Shown piece by piece: positions 45,316-55,040 of a stretch of 64,000 bases of DNA. The position numbers and the translations under genes were made by a program. A model generated the notes under the pieces. It was given only the letters and a program-made list of their open reading frames with translations. It was not told the DNA's origin and did no database searches. Each line of letters opens with the position of its first letter. Positions within the stretch are counted from its first letter, which is position 1. The stretch is from NCBI RefSeq assembly GCF_002797755.1, contig NZ_PGFI01000011.1, positions 1,612,001-1,676,000 on the forward strand. The letters run 5' to 3'. Source of the stretch: Brevirhabdus pacifica (GTDB taxonomy: Bacteria > Pseudomonadota > Alphaproteobacteria > Rhodobacterales > Rhodobacteraceae).

Positions 45316-46533
45316 TCAGCGGGCCCCGGCCTTTCGTCCCCGGGCCGCCTCGGCGCCGGGCGCCTGGCCCTGTCGTGTCGCGCCCAGCTCGTCCATCGCG
45401 GCGGCCAGACCGCCGGCGCGGTAGGGCACGCCCGCATCGCGCAGCCCCATTTCGACCCCGGCAAGCGTGCCGCACAGCATGAGGTCGTTGAAATCCCCCA
45501 GGTGCCCGATGCGGAAGACCCGGTCGGCCACCTTCGACAGCCCGTTGCCAAGGGACATGTCGTAATTGGCCAGCGTGGTGGCACGGAAGGCGTCGGCCGA
45601 ATGCCCTTCGGGCATCAGCACCGCCGTCAGCACCGGCGAGCGGTCCTCGGGCCGCGCGCACAGCACCTCGAGGCCCCAGGCCTCGACGGAGGCGCGGGCG
45701 GCGGCCCCGTGGCGAGCGTGGCGGGCAAAGACATTCTCCAACCCCTCCTCGGCCAGCATGTCGATCGCCTCGTTCAGCCCGTAAAGAAGGTTCGTGGCCG
45801 GGGTGTAGGGGAAATACCCTTTGGAATTGGGCTCTTCCATCTCCTCCCAGCTCCAGTATGCCTTGGGCAGCCGGGCGTCGCGCGCGGCCTGCCAGGCCTT
45901 GTCGCTGATGGCGTTGAACGACAGCCCCGGCGGCAGCATCAGCCCCTTCTGCGACCCCGAGATCCCGACATCGACGCCCCATTCGTCATGACGGTAATCG
46001 ACCGAGCCCAGCGACGAGATCGTATCGACCATCAGAAGCGCCGGGTGCCCCGCCGCGTCCAGCGCGCGGCGCACCTCGGCAATAGGGCTGACCGCGCCGG
46101 TCGATGTTTCATTGTGAACGACGCAGACGGCCTTGATCGAATGGTCGGCGTCTGCGCGCAGTCGCTCCTCGATCGCGTCGGGATCGGCCCCGCGCCGCCA
46201 GTCGCCCACGATGGTTTCGGGGCGCAGGCCCAACCGCTCGGCCAGCCGCGACCAGAGCCAGGCGAAATGCCCGGTCTCATACATCAGCACCCGGTCCCCG
46301 GGCGACAGGGTGTTGACCAGTGCCGCCTCCCATGCGCCGGTGCCCGAGGACGGGTAGATCACCACCCTGCCCTTGGTGCGGAAAATCCCCCGCATCCCCT
46401 CCAACGCCTTCTGGCCGACCTCGGCGAAGGCCGGGCCGCGATGGTCCATGGTGGGAAAGTCGATTGCCCGCAGGATCCGGTCGGGCACATTCGAGGGCCC
46501 CGGGATCTGAAGAAAATGCCGGCCGGCTGTCAT
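45316..46533 (-). CDS. class V aminotransferase (serine/alanine/aspartate-glyoxylate type)
   Basis: A 405-aa PLP enzyme. IPGPSNVPDRILRAID, MDHRGPAF and the Lys in SGSQKGLMLPPG are typical of serine-glyoxylate aminotransferase and of aspartate-glyoxylate aminotransferase (BhcA) relatives. It would move an amino group between a small amino acid and glyoxylate or another 2-oxoacid. The neighbouring dehydrogenase could supply the 2-oxoacid from a 2-hydroxyacid. It reads divergently from that gene across a 173-nt control region. Confidence 0.85.
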   Translation of the reverse strand: MTAGRHFLQIPGPSNVPDRILRAIDFPTMDHRGPAFAEVGQKALEGMRGIFRTKGRVVIYPSSGTGAWEAALVNTLSPGDRVLMYETGHFAWLWSRLAERLGLRPETIVGDWRRGADPDAIEERLRADADHSIKAVCVVHNETSTGAVSPIAEVRRALDAAGHPALLMVDTISSLGSVDYRHDEWGVDVGISGSQKGLMLPPGLSFNAISDKAWQAARDARLPKAYWSWEEMEEPNSKGYFPYTPATNLLYGLNEAIDMLAEEGLENVFARHARHGAAARASVEAWGLEVLCARPEDRSPVLTAVLMPEGHSADAFRATTLANYDMSLGNGLSKVADRVFRIGHLGDFNDLMLCGTLAGVEMGLRDAGVPYRAGGLAAAMDELGATRQGQAPGAEAARGRKAGAR

Positions 46534-46637
46534 CGCATCTGGTCCCTTTGCTACGGCAACAAGATCGAACGGGCACCGTCCCGCCCGCTTGCGACCGGGT
46601 CGCGAACCTTGGGGAAAGACGGTTGAATTTCCTTGCA

Positions 46638-46661
46638 TTGAATTATGCATTCATTATTCAA
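46638..46661. promoter_or_regulatory. candidate GntR operator (24-bp AT-rich dyad)
   Basis: TTGAAT and ATTCAA flank a centre in which further bases also pair; 20 of 24 positions are symmetric. The neighbouring 16-bp TGCATTGAATTATGCA (46634-46649) is a second overlapping palindrome. It lies in the 173-nt spacer between the divergent aminotransferase and dehydrogenase genes. The GntR/FCD gene at 49734 is the obvious regulator. Confidence 0.5.
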
Positions 46662-46706
46662 GTCAAGAACAATCGCGTGACACCCGCCCTGTTCGGAGGC
46701 CCCGGC

Positions 46707-49703
46707 ATGCTTGACGAGACCGCCCGCGCCCGGCTGCGCCGCGACATCGAGGGCGAGGTGCATTTCGATGCCTTCACCCGCGGGCGCTATGCCACCGACG
46801 CCTCGATATACCAGATCATGCCCGCCGGCGTGGTCATCCCCCGACACGACCGGGACGTGGCCGCAGCACTGGATATGGCGCGCGGCATGAACCTGCCGCT
46901 GACCATGCGGGGCGGCGGCACCTCCCAATGCGGGCAGACCGTCAACCACGGCCTGATCGTCGATTGCTCCCGCCACCTGACGGGCCTGCTGGAACTGGAC
47001 GTGGCCGGGCGCCGCGCGGTGGTTGAACCCGGTATCGTGCTGGACGAGTTGAACCGCCTTCTAAAGCCCCACGGCCTGTGGTTCCCGGTCGACATCTCGA
47101 CCGGGTCGCGCGCCACGCTGGGCGGCATGGTGGGCAACAACTCCTGCGGTTCACGCTCCTTGCGCTATGGCACCACCCGCGACAACGTGCTGTCGCTGTC
47201 GGGCCTGCTGGCCGATGGCAGCGCCTTCGATTTCGGCGCGCTGGATCCCGACCGCCTGCCCGGTGACAGGCATTCGGGGATGGTCGAGCATCTGTTGGAC
47301 CTGGGCCGGCGCGAGGCGGGCGAGATCGAGGCGCGTTTTCCGAAAGTGCAGCGGCGTGTCGGCGGCTACAACATCGACGCGCTGGTCCCGCCGGCCGACG
47401 GCGCGGGCCCGGTCAACCTGGCGCACCTGCTGATCGGGTCGGAGGGAACGCTGGCCATCACCACGCGGATCGAGATCCGCCTCTCGCCCCTTCCCTCGTC
47501 GGAAAAGGTGCTGGGCGTGTGCCATTTCCCCGACTTCCGCTCCGCGATGGAGGCGGCCCGCCACCTGGTCGCCCTCGGCCCCACCTCGGTCGAGTTGGTC
47601 GATGCCACGATGATCGGGCTGGCCCGGTCGATCCCCATGTTTGCCCGCACGCTCGATGCCTTCGTGCGCGGCACCCCGGCGGCATTGCTGTTGGTCGAGT
47701 TCGCGGAAGGCGCCGAGGAGAATCGCCGCCGGGTCACCGCGCTTCACGACACGATGGCGGATCTTGGCTTTGGCTTCGGCAAGGGCGGCCCCGCCGAGGG
47801 TGGCGTGGTCGAGGTGCACGACCCCGCCCTCGCCGCCGATATCGCCGAGTTGCGCAAGGCCGGGCTGAATATCATGATGTCGATGAAGGAGGCCGGCAAA
47901 CCCGTCTCCTTCGTCGAGGATTGCGCGGTGCCGCTGGAGCATCTGGCCGATTACACCGACCGGCTGACCGCGATCTTCCGTGCCCACGGCACGGAGGGGA
48001 CGTGGTATGCCCACGCCTCCGAAGGGTGCCTGCACGTGCGCCCGGTCCTCAACCTCAAGTTGGACCAGGATGTGCGCAAGATGCGCGCCATTGCCGAGGC
48101 CGCGTTCGACATGGTGCGCGAGTTCAAGGGATCCCACTCGGGCGAGCATGGGGACGGCATCGTTCGCTCGGAATTTCACACGAAGATGTTCGGCCAACCC
48201 ATTGTTAAGGCATTTGAAGAGGTGAAGCGCACCTTCGACCCCGAAGGGCGGCTGAACCCCGGCAAGATCACCGCGGCCCCGCCCATGGATGACCGAAGCC
48301 TGATGCGCTACCCGCCGGGCTATGCGGTCGCGGAGATCGCGACCGGCCACGACTGGTCCGCCTGGACCGGCGCCGGCGGCGGCCTTCAGGGCGCAGTCGA
48401 GATGTGCAACAACAACGGCGCCTGTCGCAAGCTGAAGGGCGGCGTCATGTGCCCCAGCTACCGCGTCACCCGGAACGAGCGTGACGTGACCCGGGGCCGG
48501 GCCAACACCCTGCGCCTGGCACTGTCCGGGCAACTTGGGCGCGACGCCCTTTTCTCGGACGAGATGGCCGAGACGCTGAAGCTCTGCGTCGGCTGCAAGG
48601 CGTGTCAGCGCGAATGCCCCACGGGCGTCGACATGGCGCGGATGAAGACCGAGGTGCTTTATCAACGAAGCAAGAGAATGGGGGTCAAGCCACGCGACCG
48701 GCTGATCGCCGAGCTGCCGCGAATGGGTCGGCTGGGCGTGGCCTTGGGCGGGCTGGTGCGGCTGCGCAACCGCCTGCCGCTGCTGGCCCGCGCCGGCGAA
48801 GGGCTGCTGGGGCTGGCCCGGGCCCGCAGCCTGCCGGTCTTCCGCCGCGACCATTTCCGCGACGCCGACGTCTCTGCGGCCGCCCCTGCCCCCACCGATG
48901 CACCCACCGATGCGCCCGCCGGGGAGCTGGTGCTTTTCGTCGACACGTTCGGCCGGTGGATGGAACCCGAACTGCCGCGCGCGGCGCTCAAGGTGCTGCG
49001 CGCGGCTGGATATGTCGTGCATGCCGCCACGCCCGAGGGCGGCCGCCCCCTTTGCTGTGGGCGAACCTATCTAGCCGCCGGCATGATCGACCGCGCCCGC
49101 GACGAGGCGCGGCGCACCCTACGTGCCCTTCTGCCCCACATCCGGGCCGGGCGGCCGATCGTGGGCCTGGAACCCTCGTGCCTCCTGACCCTGCGGGACG
49201 AGTTTCTGACCCTGCTGCCGGGAGAGGAGGCCGAGGCGCTGGCCGGTGGCGCGCTGCTTTTCGAGGAATTCGTCGCCCGCGAGGCCGAGGCCGGGCGCTT
49301 CCGCCTGCCCCTGCGCCAGGATGCCCCGCGCCGCGTCGCCCATATCCACGGCCATTGCCACCAGAAGGCCGCCGGCACGATGGCGGCCGTCAAGACCGCG
49401 GCCGAGGTCGTGCCGGGGGTCGAGGCGCGGATCATCGATAGCGGATGCTGCGGGATGGCGGGCGCCTTCGGATACGGCGCCGAGACGTTCGAGGTCTCGC
49501 GCCGCATGGCTGAACTGGACCTGCTGCCGGCCGTCCGCGCGGCAGACGAGGCCGACCTGCTCATCGCCGCCGGCACCTCCTGCCGCCACCAGATCGCCGA
49601 CGGGACCGAGCGGCGCGCGCGCCACCTGGCCGAGGTGATGGCCGACCTGCTGGCCGAGGCCCCTGAAACGACGGGTCCGGGCGCGACGGATCCGGGCGAA
49701 TGA
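46707..49703 (+). CDS. FAD-linked 2-hydroxyacid dehydrogenase with Fe-S domain
   Basis: A 998-aa flavoprotein like D-2-hydroxyglutarate dehydrogenase YdiJ and large D-lactate dehydrogenases. An FAD_binding_4 domain lies at about 30-230 (RGGGTSQCGQTVNHG), the FAD-oxidase C-terminal domain at 260-530, a 4Fe-4S ferredoxin unit at about 560-650 (CNNNGACRK near 566 and CVGCKACQRECPTG near 626), and a heterodisulfide-reductase-type CCG region (HGHCHQK near 880, DSGCCGMAGAFGYG near 911). It oxidises a D-2-hydroxyacid to a 2-oxoacid and feeds electrons to the respiratory chain. GGAGG lies 7 nt before the ATG. The upstream part of the open frame is low-complexity and is rejected. Confidence 0.88.
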   Translation: MLDETARARLRRDIEGEVHFDAFTRGRYATDASIYQIMPAGVVIPRHDRDVAAALDMARGMNLPLTMRGGGTSQCGQTVNHGLIVDCSRHLTGLLELDVAGRRAVVEPGIVLDELNRLLKPHGLWFPVDISTGSRATLGGMVGNNSCGSRSLRYGTTRDNVLSLSGLLADGSAFDFGALDPDRLPGDRHSGMVEHLLDLGRREAGEIEARFPKVQRRVGGYNIDALVPPADGAGPVNLAHLLIGSEGTLAITTRIEIRLSPLPSSEKVLGVCHFPDFRSAMEAARHLVALGPTSVELVDATMIGLARSIPMFARTLDAFVRGTPAALLLVEFAEGAEENRRRVTALHDTMADLGFGFGKGGPAEGGVVEVHDPALAADIAELRKAGLNIMMSMKEAGKPVSFVEDCAVPLEHLADYTDRLTAIFRAHGTEGTWYAHASEGCLHVRPVLNLKLDQDVRKMRAIAEAAFDMVREFKGSHSGEHGDGIVRSEFHTKMFGQPIVKAFEEVKRTFDPEGRLNPGKITAAPPMDDRSLMRYPPGYAVAEIATGHDWSAWTGAGGGLQGAVEMCNNNGACRKLKGGVMCPSYRVTRNERDVTRGRANTLRLALSGQLGRDALFSDEMAETLKLCVGCKACQRECPTGVDMARMKTEVLYQRSKRMGVKPRDRLIAELPRMGRLGVALGGLVRLRNRLPLLARAGEGLLGLARARSLPVFRRDHFRDADVSAAAPAPTDAPTDAPAGELVLFVDTFGRWMEPELPRAALKVLRAAGYVVHAATPEGGRPLCCGRTYLAAGMIDRARDEARRTLRALLPHIRAGRPIVGLEPSCLLTLRDEFLTLLPGEEAEALAGGALLFEEFVAREAEAGRFRLPLRQDAPRRVAHIHGHCHQKAAGTMAAVKTAAEVVPGVEARIIDSGCCGMAGAFGYGAETFEVSRRMAELDLLPAVRAADEADLLIAAGTSCRHQIADGTERRARHLAEVMADLLAEAPETTGPGATDPGE

Positions 49704-49733
49704 CTTGCGCTTGCGCGCCGCGGAGGCGATGAC

Positions 49734-50438
49734 ATGGCCATGAACGACACGCCCCCCTCCGTCATCGGCCGCACCGCGCTGGCCGTCGAAGTGACCGACC
49801 GCCTGCGCCAGATGATCCTGGAAGGGCGGCTGAAACCCGGCGAGAAGATCCGCGAGAAACTGCTGACAGAAGAGTTCGGCGTCTCGCGCACACCCCTGCG
49901 CGAGGCCCTCAAGGTCCTGGCGTCCGAAGGGCTGCTGGAGCTGATTCCAAATCGCGGCGCCATCATCTCGCGCCAGAGCGACGCCGAACGAGAGGAGATC
50001 TTCCTGGTTCTCTCGACCCTCGAAGGGTTGGCTGGAGAGCTGGCCTGCGAGGCCGCGACCGACGAGGAGTTGCAGGAGATCGCGCGCCTCACTGACGCGT
50101 TGCGACCTCAGTTCGAGGCCCGCGACAGGCGCAGTTACTTCAGCCTGAACCAGGCCATCCACAACGCGATCCTCAACGCCAGCCACAACGAGACGCTGAT
50201 ACGGTCCCACGCGCTGCTGGCCTACCGGGTGCAGCGGGCCCGCTATCAGGCGAACCCGACCGCCCATCTGTGGGAACGCGCCGTGGACGAGCACGAGGCC
50301 ATCGCCCGCACCCTGCTGGCGCGCGACGGCGCGCGCACGCGGCTGCTGATGACGGCCCATCTGCGCAAGCTGTCGTCGCTGACGGCCGAGGAAGAGGCCG
50401 GGCGCGGCCCCGGTCCGGGCGCCATCGCCGGCGAATGA
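49734..50438 (+). CDS. GntR-family transcriptional regulator with FCD domain
   Basis: A 234-aa repressor-like protein with an N-terminal winged HTH (15-75; VTDRLRQMILEGRLKPGEKI, SRTPLREALKVLASEG) and a C-terminal all-helical FCD ligand domain (85-215), whose metal-binding acidic/His residues include LNQAIHNAIL and DEHEAI. FCD regulators sense small organic acids. It is the last gene of the plus arm, 31 nt after the dehydrogenase, and is likely to control the cluster from the dyad at 46638-46661. The last 20 residues are Gly/Pro/Ala-rich. Confidence 0.9.
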   Translation: MAMNDTPPSVIGRTALAVEVTDRLRQMILEGRLKPGEKIREKLLTEEFGVSRTPLREALKVLASEGLLELIPNRGAIISRQSDAEREEIFLVLSTLEGLAGELACEAATDEELQEIARLTDALRPQFEARDRRSYFSLNQAIHNAILNASHNETLIRSHALLAYRVQRARYQANPTAHLWERAVDEHEAIARTLLARDGARTRLLMTAHLRKLSSLTAEEEAGRGPGPGAIAGE

Positions 50439-50470
50439 CCCGGGCCCCGTGAGGCCCGGGCAGGATCGGC

Positions 50471-51097
50471 TCAGACGATGGTGGCCTCGGTCGCGGCGCG
50501 CAGCTCGTCCTCGGTGACACCATCGGCGCATTCGACGATCTTCAGACCGCCCTCGACCACGTCCAGCACGCCGAGGTTGGTGATGATGCGATGCACCACC
50601 CCGGTCCCGGTCAACGGCAGGGTGCATTCGCGCAGCAGCTTCGAGTCGCCGTGCTTGTTGGTGTGGTCCATGACCACGATGACCCGGCCGACACCGGCCA
50701 CCAGGTCCATCGCGCCGCCCATGCCCTTCACCAGCTTGCCCGGGATCATCCAGTTCGCCAGGTCGCCCTTCTCGCTGACTTCCATCGCGCCCAGGATCGC
50801 CATCGCGATCTTGCCGCCACGGATCATGCCGAAGGACATGGCGCTGTCGAAATAGACGGTGCGGTCCAGCTCGGTGATCGTCTGCTTGCCGGCGTTAATG
50901 AGGTCGGGGTCGATCTCGTCTTCGGTGGGGAACGGGCCCATGCCCAGGATCCCGTTCTCGGACTGGAGGGTCACGTCGATCCCGTCGGGGATGTAGTTGG
51001 ACACCAGCGTCGGGATCCCGATGCCGAGGTTCACGTACATGCCGTCTTCAAGTTCCTGTGCCGCGCGGGCGGCCATCTGGTTGCGGTCCCATGCCAT
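50471..51097 (-). CDS. scoB: 3-oxoacid CoA-transferase subunit B
   Basis: A 208-aa subunit of a class I CoA-transferase that exchanges CoA between succinyl-CoA and acetoacetate or a related 3-oxoacid. [14 protein letters not shown] and the catalytic Glu in [12 protein letters not shown] (about residue 47) are intact, followed by [14 protein letters not shown] and [25 protein letters not shown] precedes the ATG at 51097. scoA lies 12 nt upstream. It converges with the GntR gene. Confidence 0.92.
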   Translation of the reverse strand: MAWDRNQMAARAAQELEDGMYVNLGIGIPTLVSNYIPDGIDVTLQSENGILGMGPFPTEDEIDPDLINAGKQTITELDRTVYFDSAMSFGMIRGGKIAMAILGAMEVSEKGDLANWMIPGKLVKGMGGAMDLVAGVGRVIVVMDHTNKHGDSKLLRECTLPLTGTGVVHRIITNLGVLDVVEGGLKIVECADGVTEDELRAATEATIV

Positions 51098-51109
51098 CGT
51101 GATCTCTCC

Positions 51110-51805
51110 TTATGCCGCGCGGATGGTGCGCTGTTCGATGCGCTTTTCGTGCTCGCCCTGGATCAGGCGGTGAACGTAGATGCCCGGCAGGTGGATGTTG
51201 TCGGGATCCAGGCTGCCGCGCGGCACGATTTCCTCGACCTCGGCGATGCAGATACGGCCGCACATGGCCGCCGGCGGGTTGAAGTTGCGCGCGGCCTTGC
51301 GGAAGACAAGGTTGCCGGTGTCATCGGCCTTCCAGGCCTTGACGATCGACAGGTCCGCGACGATCCCGCGTTCCAGGATGTAGGTCTCGCCGTCGAAATC
51401 CTTGTGTTCCTTGCCCTCGGCGATCTGGGTGCCAACGCCGGTCTTGGTGTAGAAACCGGGGATGCCCGCGCCACCGGCGCGCATGCGCTCGGCCAGGGTG
51501 CCCTGGGGGTTGAACTCCAGCTCCAGCTCGCCCGAGAGATACTGGCGCATGAACTCGGCGTTCTCGCCCACGTAGGAGGAGATCATCTTCTTGACCTGCC
51601 GGGTCTGAAGCAGAACGCCCAGACCGAAATCGTCCACGCCTGCGTTGTTCGAAGCGACCGTCAGGTTCTGGGTGCCCGCGTCGCGGATCGCCGCAATCAG
51701 GTTCTCGGGGATGCCGCAAAGGCCGAAACCGCCCGCCGCGATGAACATGCCGTCGCTCAGGACCCCTTCGAGGGCCTCCGCGGCGCTGCCGTAGATCTTC
51801 TTCAT
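51110..51805 (-). CDS. scoA: 3-oxoacid CoA-transferase subunit A
   Basis: A 231-aa subunit carrying the CoA-binding glycine motif: [17 protein letters not shown] (about 22-38), and [14 protein letters not shown] and FYTKTGVGT. With scoB it forms the complete enzyme used for acetoacetate or polyhydroxybutyrate-derived acids. GGAGGAGTAAAC precedes the ATG at 51805, a near-perfect ribosome site. The frame could be extended upstream, but this start matches the family and the ribosome site. Confidence 0.92.
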   Translation of the reverse strand: MKKIYGSAAEALEGVLSDGMFIAAGGFGLCGIPENLIAAIRDAGTQNLTVASNNAGVDDFGLGVLLQTRQVKKMISSYVGENAEFMRQYLSGELELEFNPQGTLAERMRAGGAGIPGFYTKTGVGTQIAEGKEHKDFDGETYILERGIVADLSIVKAWKADDTGNLVFRKAARNFNPPAAMCGRICIAEVEEIVPRGSLDPDNIHLPGIYVHRLIQGEHEKRIEQRTIRAA

Positions 51806-51997
51806 GTTTACTCCTCCGTTATCCCGGTCATTCCGTCCGTGCCGCACCATGCAAGGCGCGCGCCGATGCCGTGCGCGCCCGTGTCTTCTTGCGGCGGCGT
51901 GATGTCGCGTCCCCACGGGATAGACCCGGTTCCGGGGCGCTTTGCAACCACCTGCCGGCGCGGTGCTGCCCGCGTGCGGCGCTGCCTGCCGCGCCCA

Positions 51998-53263
51998 TCA
52001 CCGCACGATGCCGCGCGCGCGCAGATCGGCGATCTCCCCGGCGTTCCAGCCCAGCTCGGCCAGGACCCTGTCGCTGTCCCGGCCAAGGGTCGGCGGTGGC
52101 GACAGCGGCCCCGTGTCCCAGCCCTCATGCGTGAAGGGCAGGCCCGGGACATCGACCTCCATCTCCAGCTCGGGCACGGCGACGCGGCGCATCAGGTGGC
52201 TGTGGGTCATTTGCGGATGGGCCAGCATCTCGGCCAGGGTGCGGACCCGGGCGGCGGGCACGCCCGCATCCGTTAGCCGCGCCTCCCAAGCGTCGGCGCT
52301 GTCCTTGGCCAGGATCGCGCGCAGGGCCTCGGCGATGGCGTCGGCGTCATCGGAATCGGCCAGCTCGGGGCGCCCCAGCGCCCCGGCCATGCGCACGGCC
52401 TGGGCCGGGGTGTTGGCGGTCACGACCAACTGCCCCTCGGCGGTATCGAACCGCCCCGAGAAGGGCGAGTCGGAGAAGGCGGCGTTTCCTTCCAGCCCGC
52501 GCAGCGCGCCGGTCGTGGCATGGTGGATCGCGTAAGGCCCCATGAAGGCCAGCAGCGCGTCCAGCATCGAGACGCTGACCTTCTCGCCCTGCCCGTCAGG
52601 CCGCCCGCCCCGCGCCAGCAGGGCGGTCAGCAGGGCCGAGACCACCGCCTGCCCGGCCACGTAATCCACGATGGGAAAGCCGACCCGCATGGGCCCGCTT
52701 TGCCCCGTCCCGGTCATCGCCATCATCCCCGAGATACCCTGAAGGATATGATCGTAGGCCGGCGCCCCCGAAAGCGGGCCGGTCGGGCCGAACCCCGACA
52801 GGCTGCAATGGATGAGGCGCGGATTGAGGGGGGCCAGCTCCGCATGCCCCGCGCCCAGGCGGTCGGCGACGCCCGGGCGGAAATTCTCGCAGAATATGTC
52901 GGCCCCCTCCGCCAGCCGGTGGAGGATGGCGCGCCCCTCGTCGCTTTTCAGATCCAGCGCCAGGGATTGCTTGCCCTCGTTCTGGCTGAGGAACGAGGCG
53001 CCGAGTCCCGCCTCCCGCATGCCTGCCGTGCCGCCGTGACCGCGCACGAAATCGTCGCCCGCGGGGCGTTCGATGCGGATCACCTCGGCGCCCATCAGCG
53101 CCAGCTGGTAGGTCGCGAAGGGCCCCGCCAGCACGTGGGTCAGGTCGATGATGCGAATGCCTTTGAGCGGCGGATCACCGGGCGAAGCATCGCCCTTTGC
53201 CTGGCCGGCCTGACCGGATGTCTGGTTGGCGGCGTTCTGGGAGACGGTGTGGTCCTGGGACAA
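51998..53263 (-). CDS. class III CoA-transferase (CaiB/BaiF family), second copy
   Basis: A 421-aa family III CoA-transferase. GIRIIDLTHVLAGPFATYQ, the aspartate in APAYDHILQGISGMMAMTG and the VDYVAGQAVVSALL block match the fold. The best start is TTG at 53263, because GGAGG lies 5 nt before it and no ATG gives a family-length protein. The first 40 residues (MSQDHTVSQNAANQ...) are disordered. It is only distantly similar by eye to the CaiB gene at 40136, so it probably uses a different acid. It reads divergently from the permease gene. Confidence 0.85.
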   Translation of the reverse strand: MSQDHTVSQNAANQTSGQAGQAKGDASPGDPPLKGIRIIDLTHVLAGPFATYQLALMGAEVIRIERPAGDDFVRGHGGTAGMREAGLGASFLSQNEGKQSLALDLKSDEGRAILHRLAEGADIFCENFRPGVADRLGAGHAELAPLNPRLIHCSLSGFGPTGPLSGAPAYDHILQGISGMMAMTGTGQSGPMRVGFPIVDYVAGQAVVSALLTALLARGGRPDGQGEKVSVSMLDALLAFMGPYAIHHATTGALRGLEGNAAFSDSPFSGRFDTAEGQLVVTANTPAQAVRMAGALGRPELADSDDADAIAEALRAILAKDSADAWEARLTDAGVPAARVRTLAEMLAHPQMTHSHLMRRVAVPELEMEVDVPGLPFTHEGWDTGPLSPPPTLGRDSDRVLAELGWNAGEIADLRARGIVR

Positions 53264-53528
53264 GAAAACCTCCGGGCTGGGCGACGGTGGCAAAGGGGTC
53301 CCGGGCCGGGACCGGCCTGCGCCTTGCCGCCGGGAAAACCTGCGTCAGCGCGGGGACGCGGTCAAGATCCGCCGCGTCCGCCCCTGCAAAGATGCAATCC
53401 GGTATTTTCGCCGGGCGGCTTGCGACCGGCGCGCGAACGGTCGAAACTGCGCCCGGCGCAACGGCCGGCCCAAAGGCGGACCGGCGCCCGCGCCGGGTCA
53501 CGCGCCCGGGGCCACAGGAAAGAAACGC

Positions 53529-55040
53529 ATGACCCCTCCGCCCCGCCCCTCGTCCCCCGCCGCAGCCGATCCAGACGTCCCTGTCAGCACGACCGAACCC
53601 GTCCCCGCCGGCGCGGGCCGGGCGCGCAACCTGGGCCGCCTGTCCCCGGGGCCGGGGTCCGATCTGCTGGTCGGTGTGGGGCTGGGCCTTCTGACCGGGC
53701 TGGTAATGCTGCGCGAATGGGGACTTCTGCCCGAGGTGACGCGGATCGCAGCACCGGTGCTGGTCATTCTGGTGACGGCCGTACTGGGCCTTCAGGTGCG
53801 CAAGGGGCGGCAGGGTTTCATCGTCGTGGCTCTGGGGCTGAGCGCGCTGGCCGTGGCCACCCTGCCCGACTGGGGCATCATCATCGAGCGGGGTTTGAAC
53901 ACCGCCGCCTTCATCGCGGCTTTCTTCACGGCACTTGCGACCTTGCGCAACGCGGCCGACAGCTCCCCCGCGATCCGCCGGTGCGGGCGCTTTCTGTCCC
54001 AACAGCCGCCGGGCCGGCGCTATGCCGCGCTGACCGTCGGGGGGCAGCTTTTCGCGCTGGTGCTGAACTATGGCTCGATCGTCCTGCTGGGCAGCCTGGC
54101 GCTGGCCAACGCCGGGCAGGAAACCAACCCCGAGATCCGCTATCACCGGACAAGGCGGATGCTGCTGGCGATCCAGCGCGGCTTCATCTCAAGCCTGGCC
54201 TGGTCGCCCCTGTCCTTCGCAGTCGCCATCACCTCGGCGCTGATCCCTCAGGCGACCTGGCTGCGCGCGCTTCTGCCCTGCCTGGTGACGGGTGCCATCG
54301 TCGCCGGCACCGGCTGGCTGATGGATACCGTCTTCAAGCCGCGCCTCAGCGGCCCCCGCCCGATCCAGAAGGGCCCCGAGGACAGCGCCGCCACCCTGTT
54401 GCCGCTTCTTTTCCTGCTGCTGATCCTGGGCGGCTCGGTGGGGTTGCTGCATTTCCTTTTCGAGGTGCGGGTCGTGGGCGCGGTGATCGTCGTGGTGCCG
54501 CTGATCGCGCTGGTCTGGGTCGGTCTGCAGGCGGCGCGGGGTCAGCGGCTGCGCAGCATGGGCAGCCGGGCGCGCGGCTATCTGGGCCGGGACCTGCCCG
54601 GATACCGGGGGGAACTGGTTCTGCTGATGATGGCCGGCTTCATCGGTACGGTCGGCGCGCAGCTTCTCGTGCCCCGGGTCGAGGCGATGGGCCTGGACCT
54701 GGGCGCGCTGCCGCCCTGGCTGATCCTGATCTCGCTTGTGTGGATCATTCCGCTGGCCGGGCAGCTTGGGATGAACCCGATCCTGGCCGTTTCGCTCATC
54801 GCGCCCCTGCTGCCGAGCGCCGAGGCGATGGGCGTCACCCCGGTCGCCGTTTTCGTCGCGATCACAGCCGGTTGGAGCCTCAGCGGCGCCAGCTCCCCCT
54901 TCACGGCGACGACCCTTCTGATCGGATCTTTTGCCGGAATAAGCGCGACGCGGGTCGGCATCCAGTGGAACGGGATCTACACCCTGACCTGCGCCGTTGC
55001 ACTGTCGGCCTGGGTCTGGGTATACGCATTCGTGCTGTAA
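53529..55040 (+). CDS. multi-pass membrane permease of unknown substrate
   Basis: A 503-aa inner-membrane protein with about 12 hydrophobic segments after a disordered 40-residue N-terminus. Segments such as LLVGVGLGLLTGLVML, VLNYGSIVLLGSLALAN and SLAWSPLSFAVAITSAL give the pattern of an anion/carboxylate permease with two repeated halves (ArsB/NhaD or SLC13-like), but I cannot assign a family. GSAL-like and SGASSPF loops could be re-entrant. AGGAAAGAAACGC precedes the ATG at 53529. It starts 265 nt from the divergent CoA-transferase gene, which could be linked to it by substrate. Confidence 0.6.
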   Translation: MTPPPRPSSPAAADPDVPVSTTEPVPAGAGRARNLGRLSPGPGSDLLVGVGLGLLTGLVMLREWGLLPEVTRIAAPVLVILVTAVLGLQVRKGRQGFIVVALGLSALAVATLPDWGIIIERGLNTAAFIAAFFTALATLRNAADSSPAIRRCGRFLSQQPPGRRYAALTVGGQLFALVLNYGSIVLLGSLALANAGQETNPEIRYHRTRRMLLAIQRGFISSLAWSPLSFAVAITSALIPQATWLRALLPCLVTGAIVAGTGWLMDTVFKPRLSGPRPIQKGPEDSAATLLPLLFLLLILGGSVGLLHFLFEVRVVGAVIVVVPLIALVWVGLQAARGQRLRSMGSRARGYLGRDLPGYRGELVLLMMAGFIGTVGAQLLVPRVEAMGLDLGALPPWLILISLVWIIPLAGQLGMNPILAVSLIAPLLPSAEAMGVTPVAVFVAITAGWSLSGASSPFTATTLLIGSFAGISATRVGIQWNGIYTLTCAVALSAWVWVYAFVL

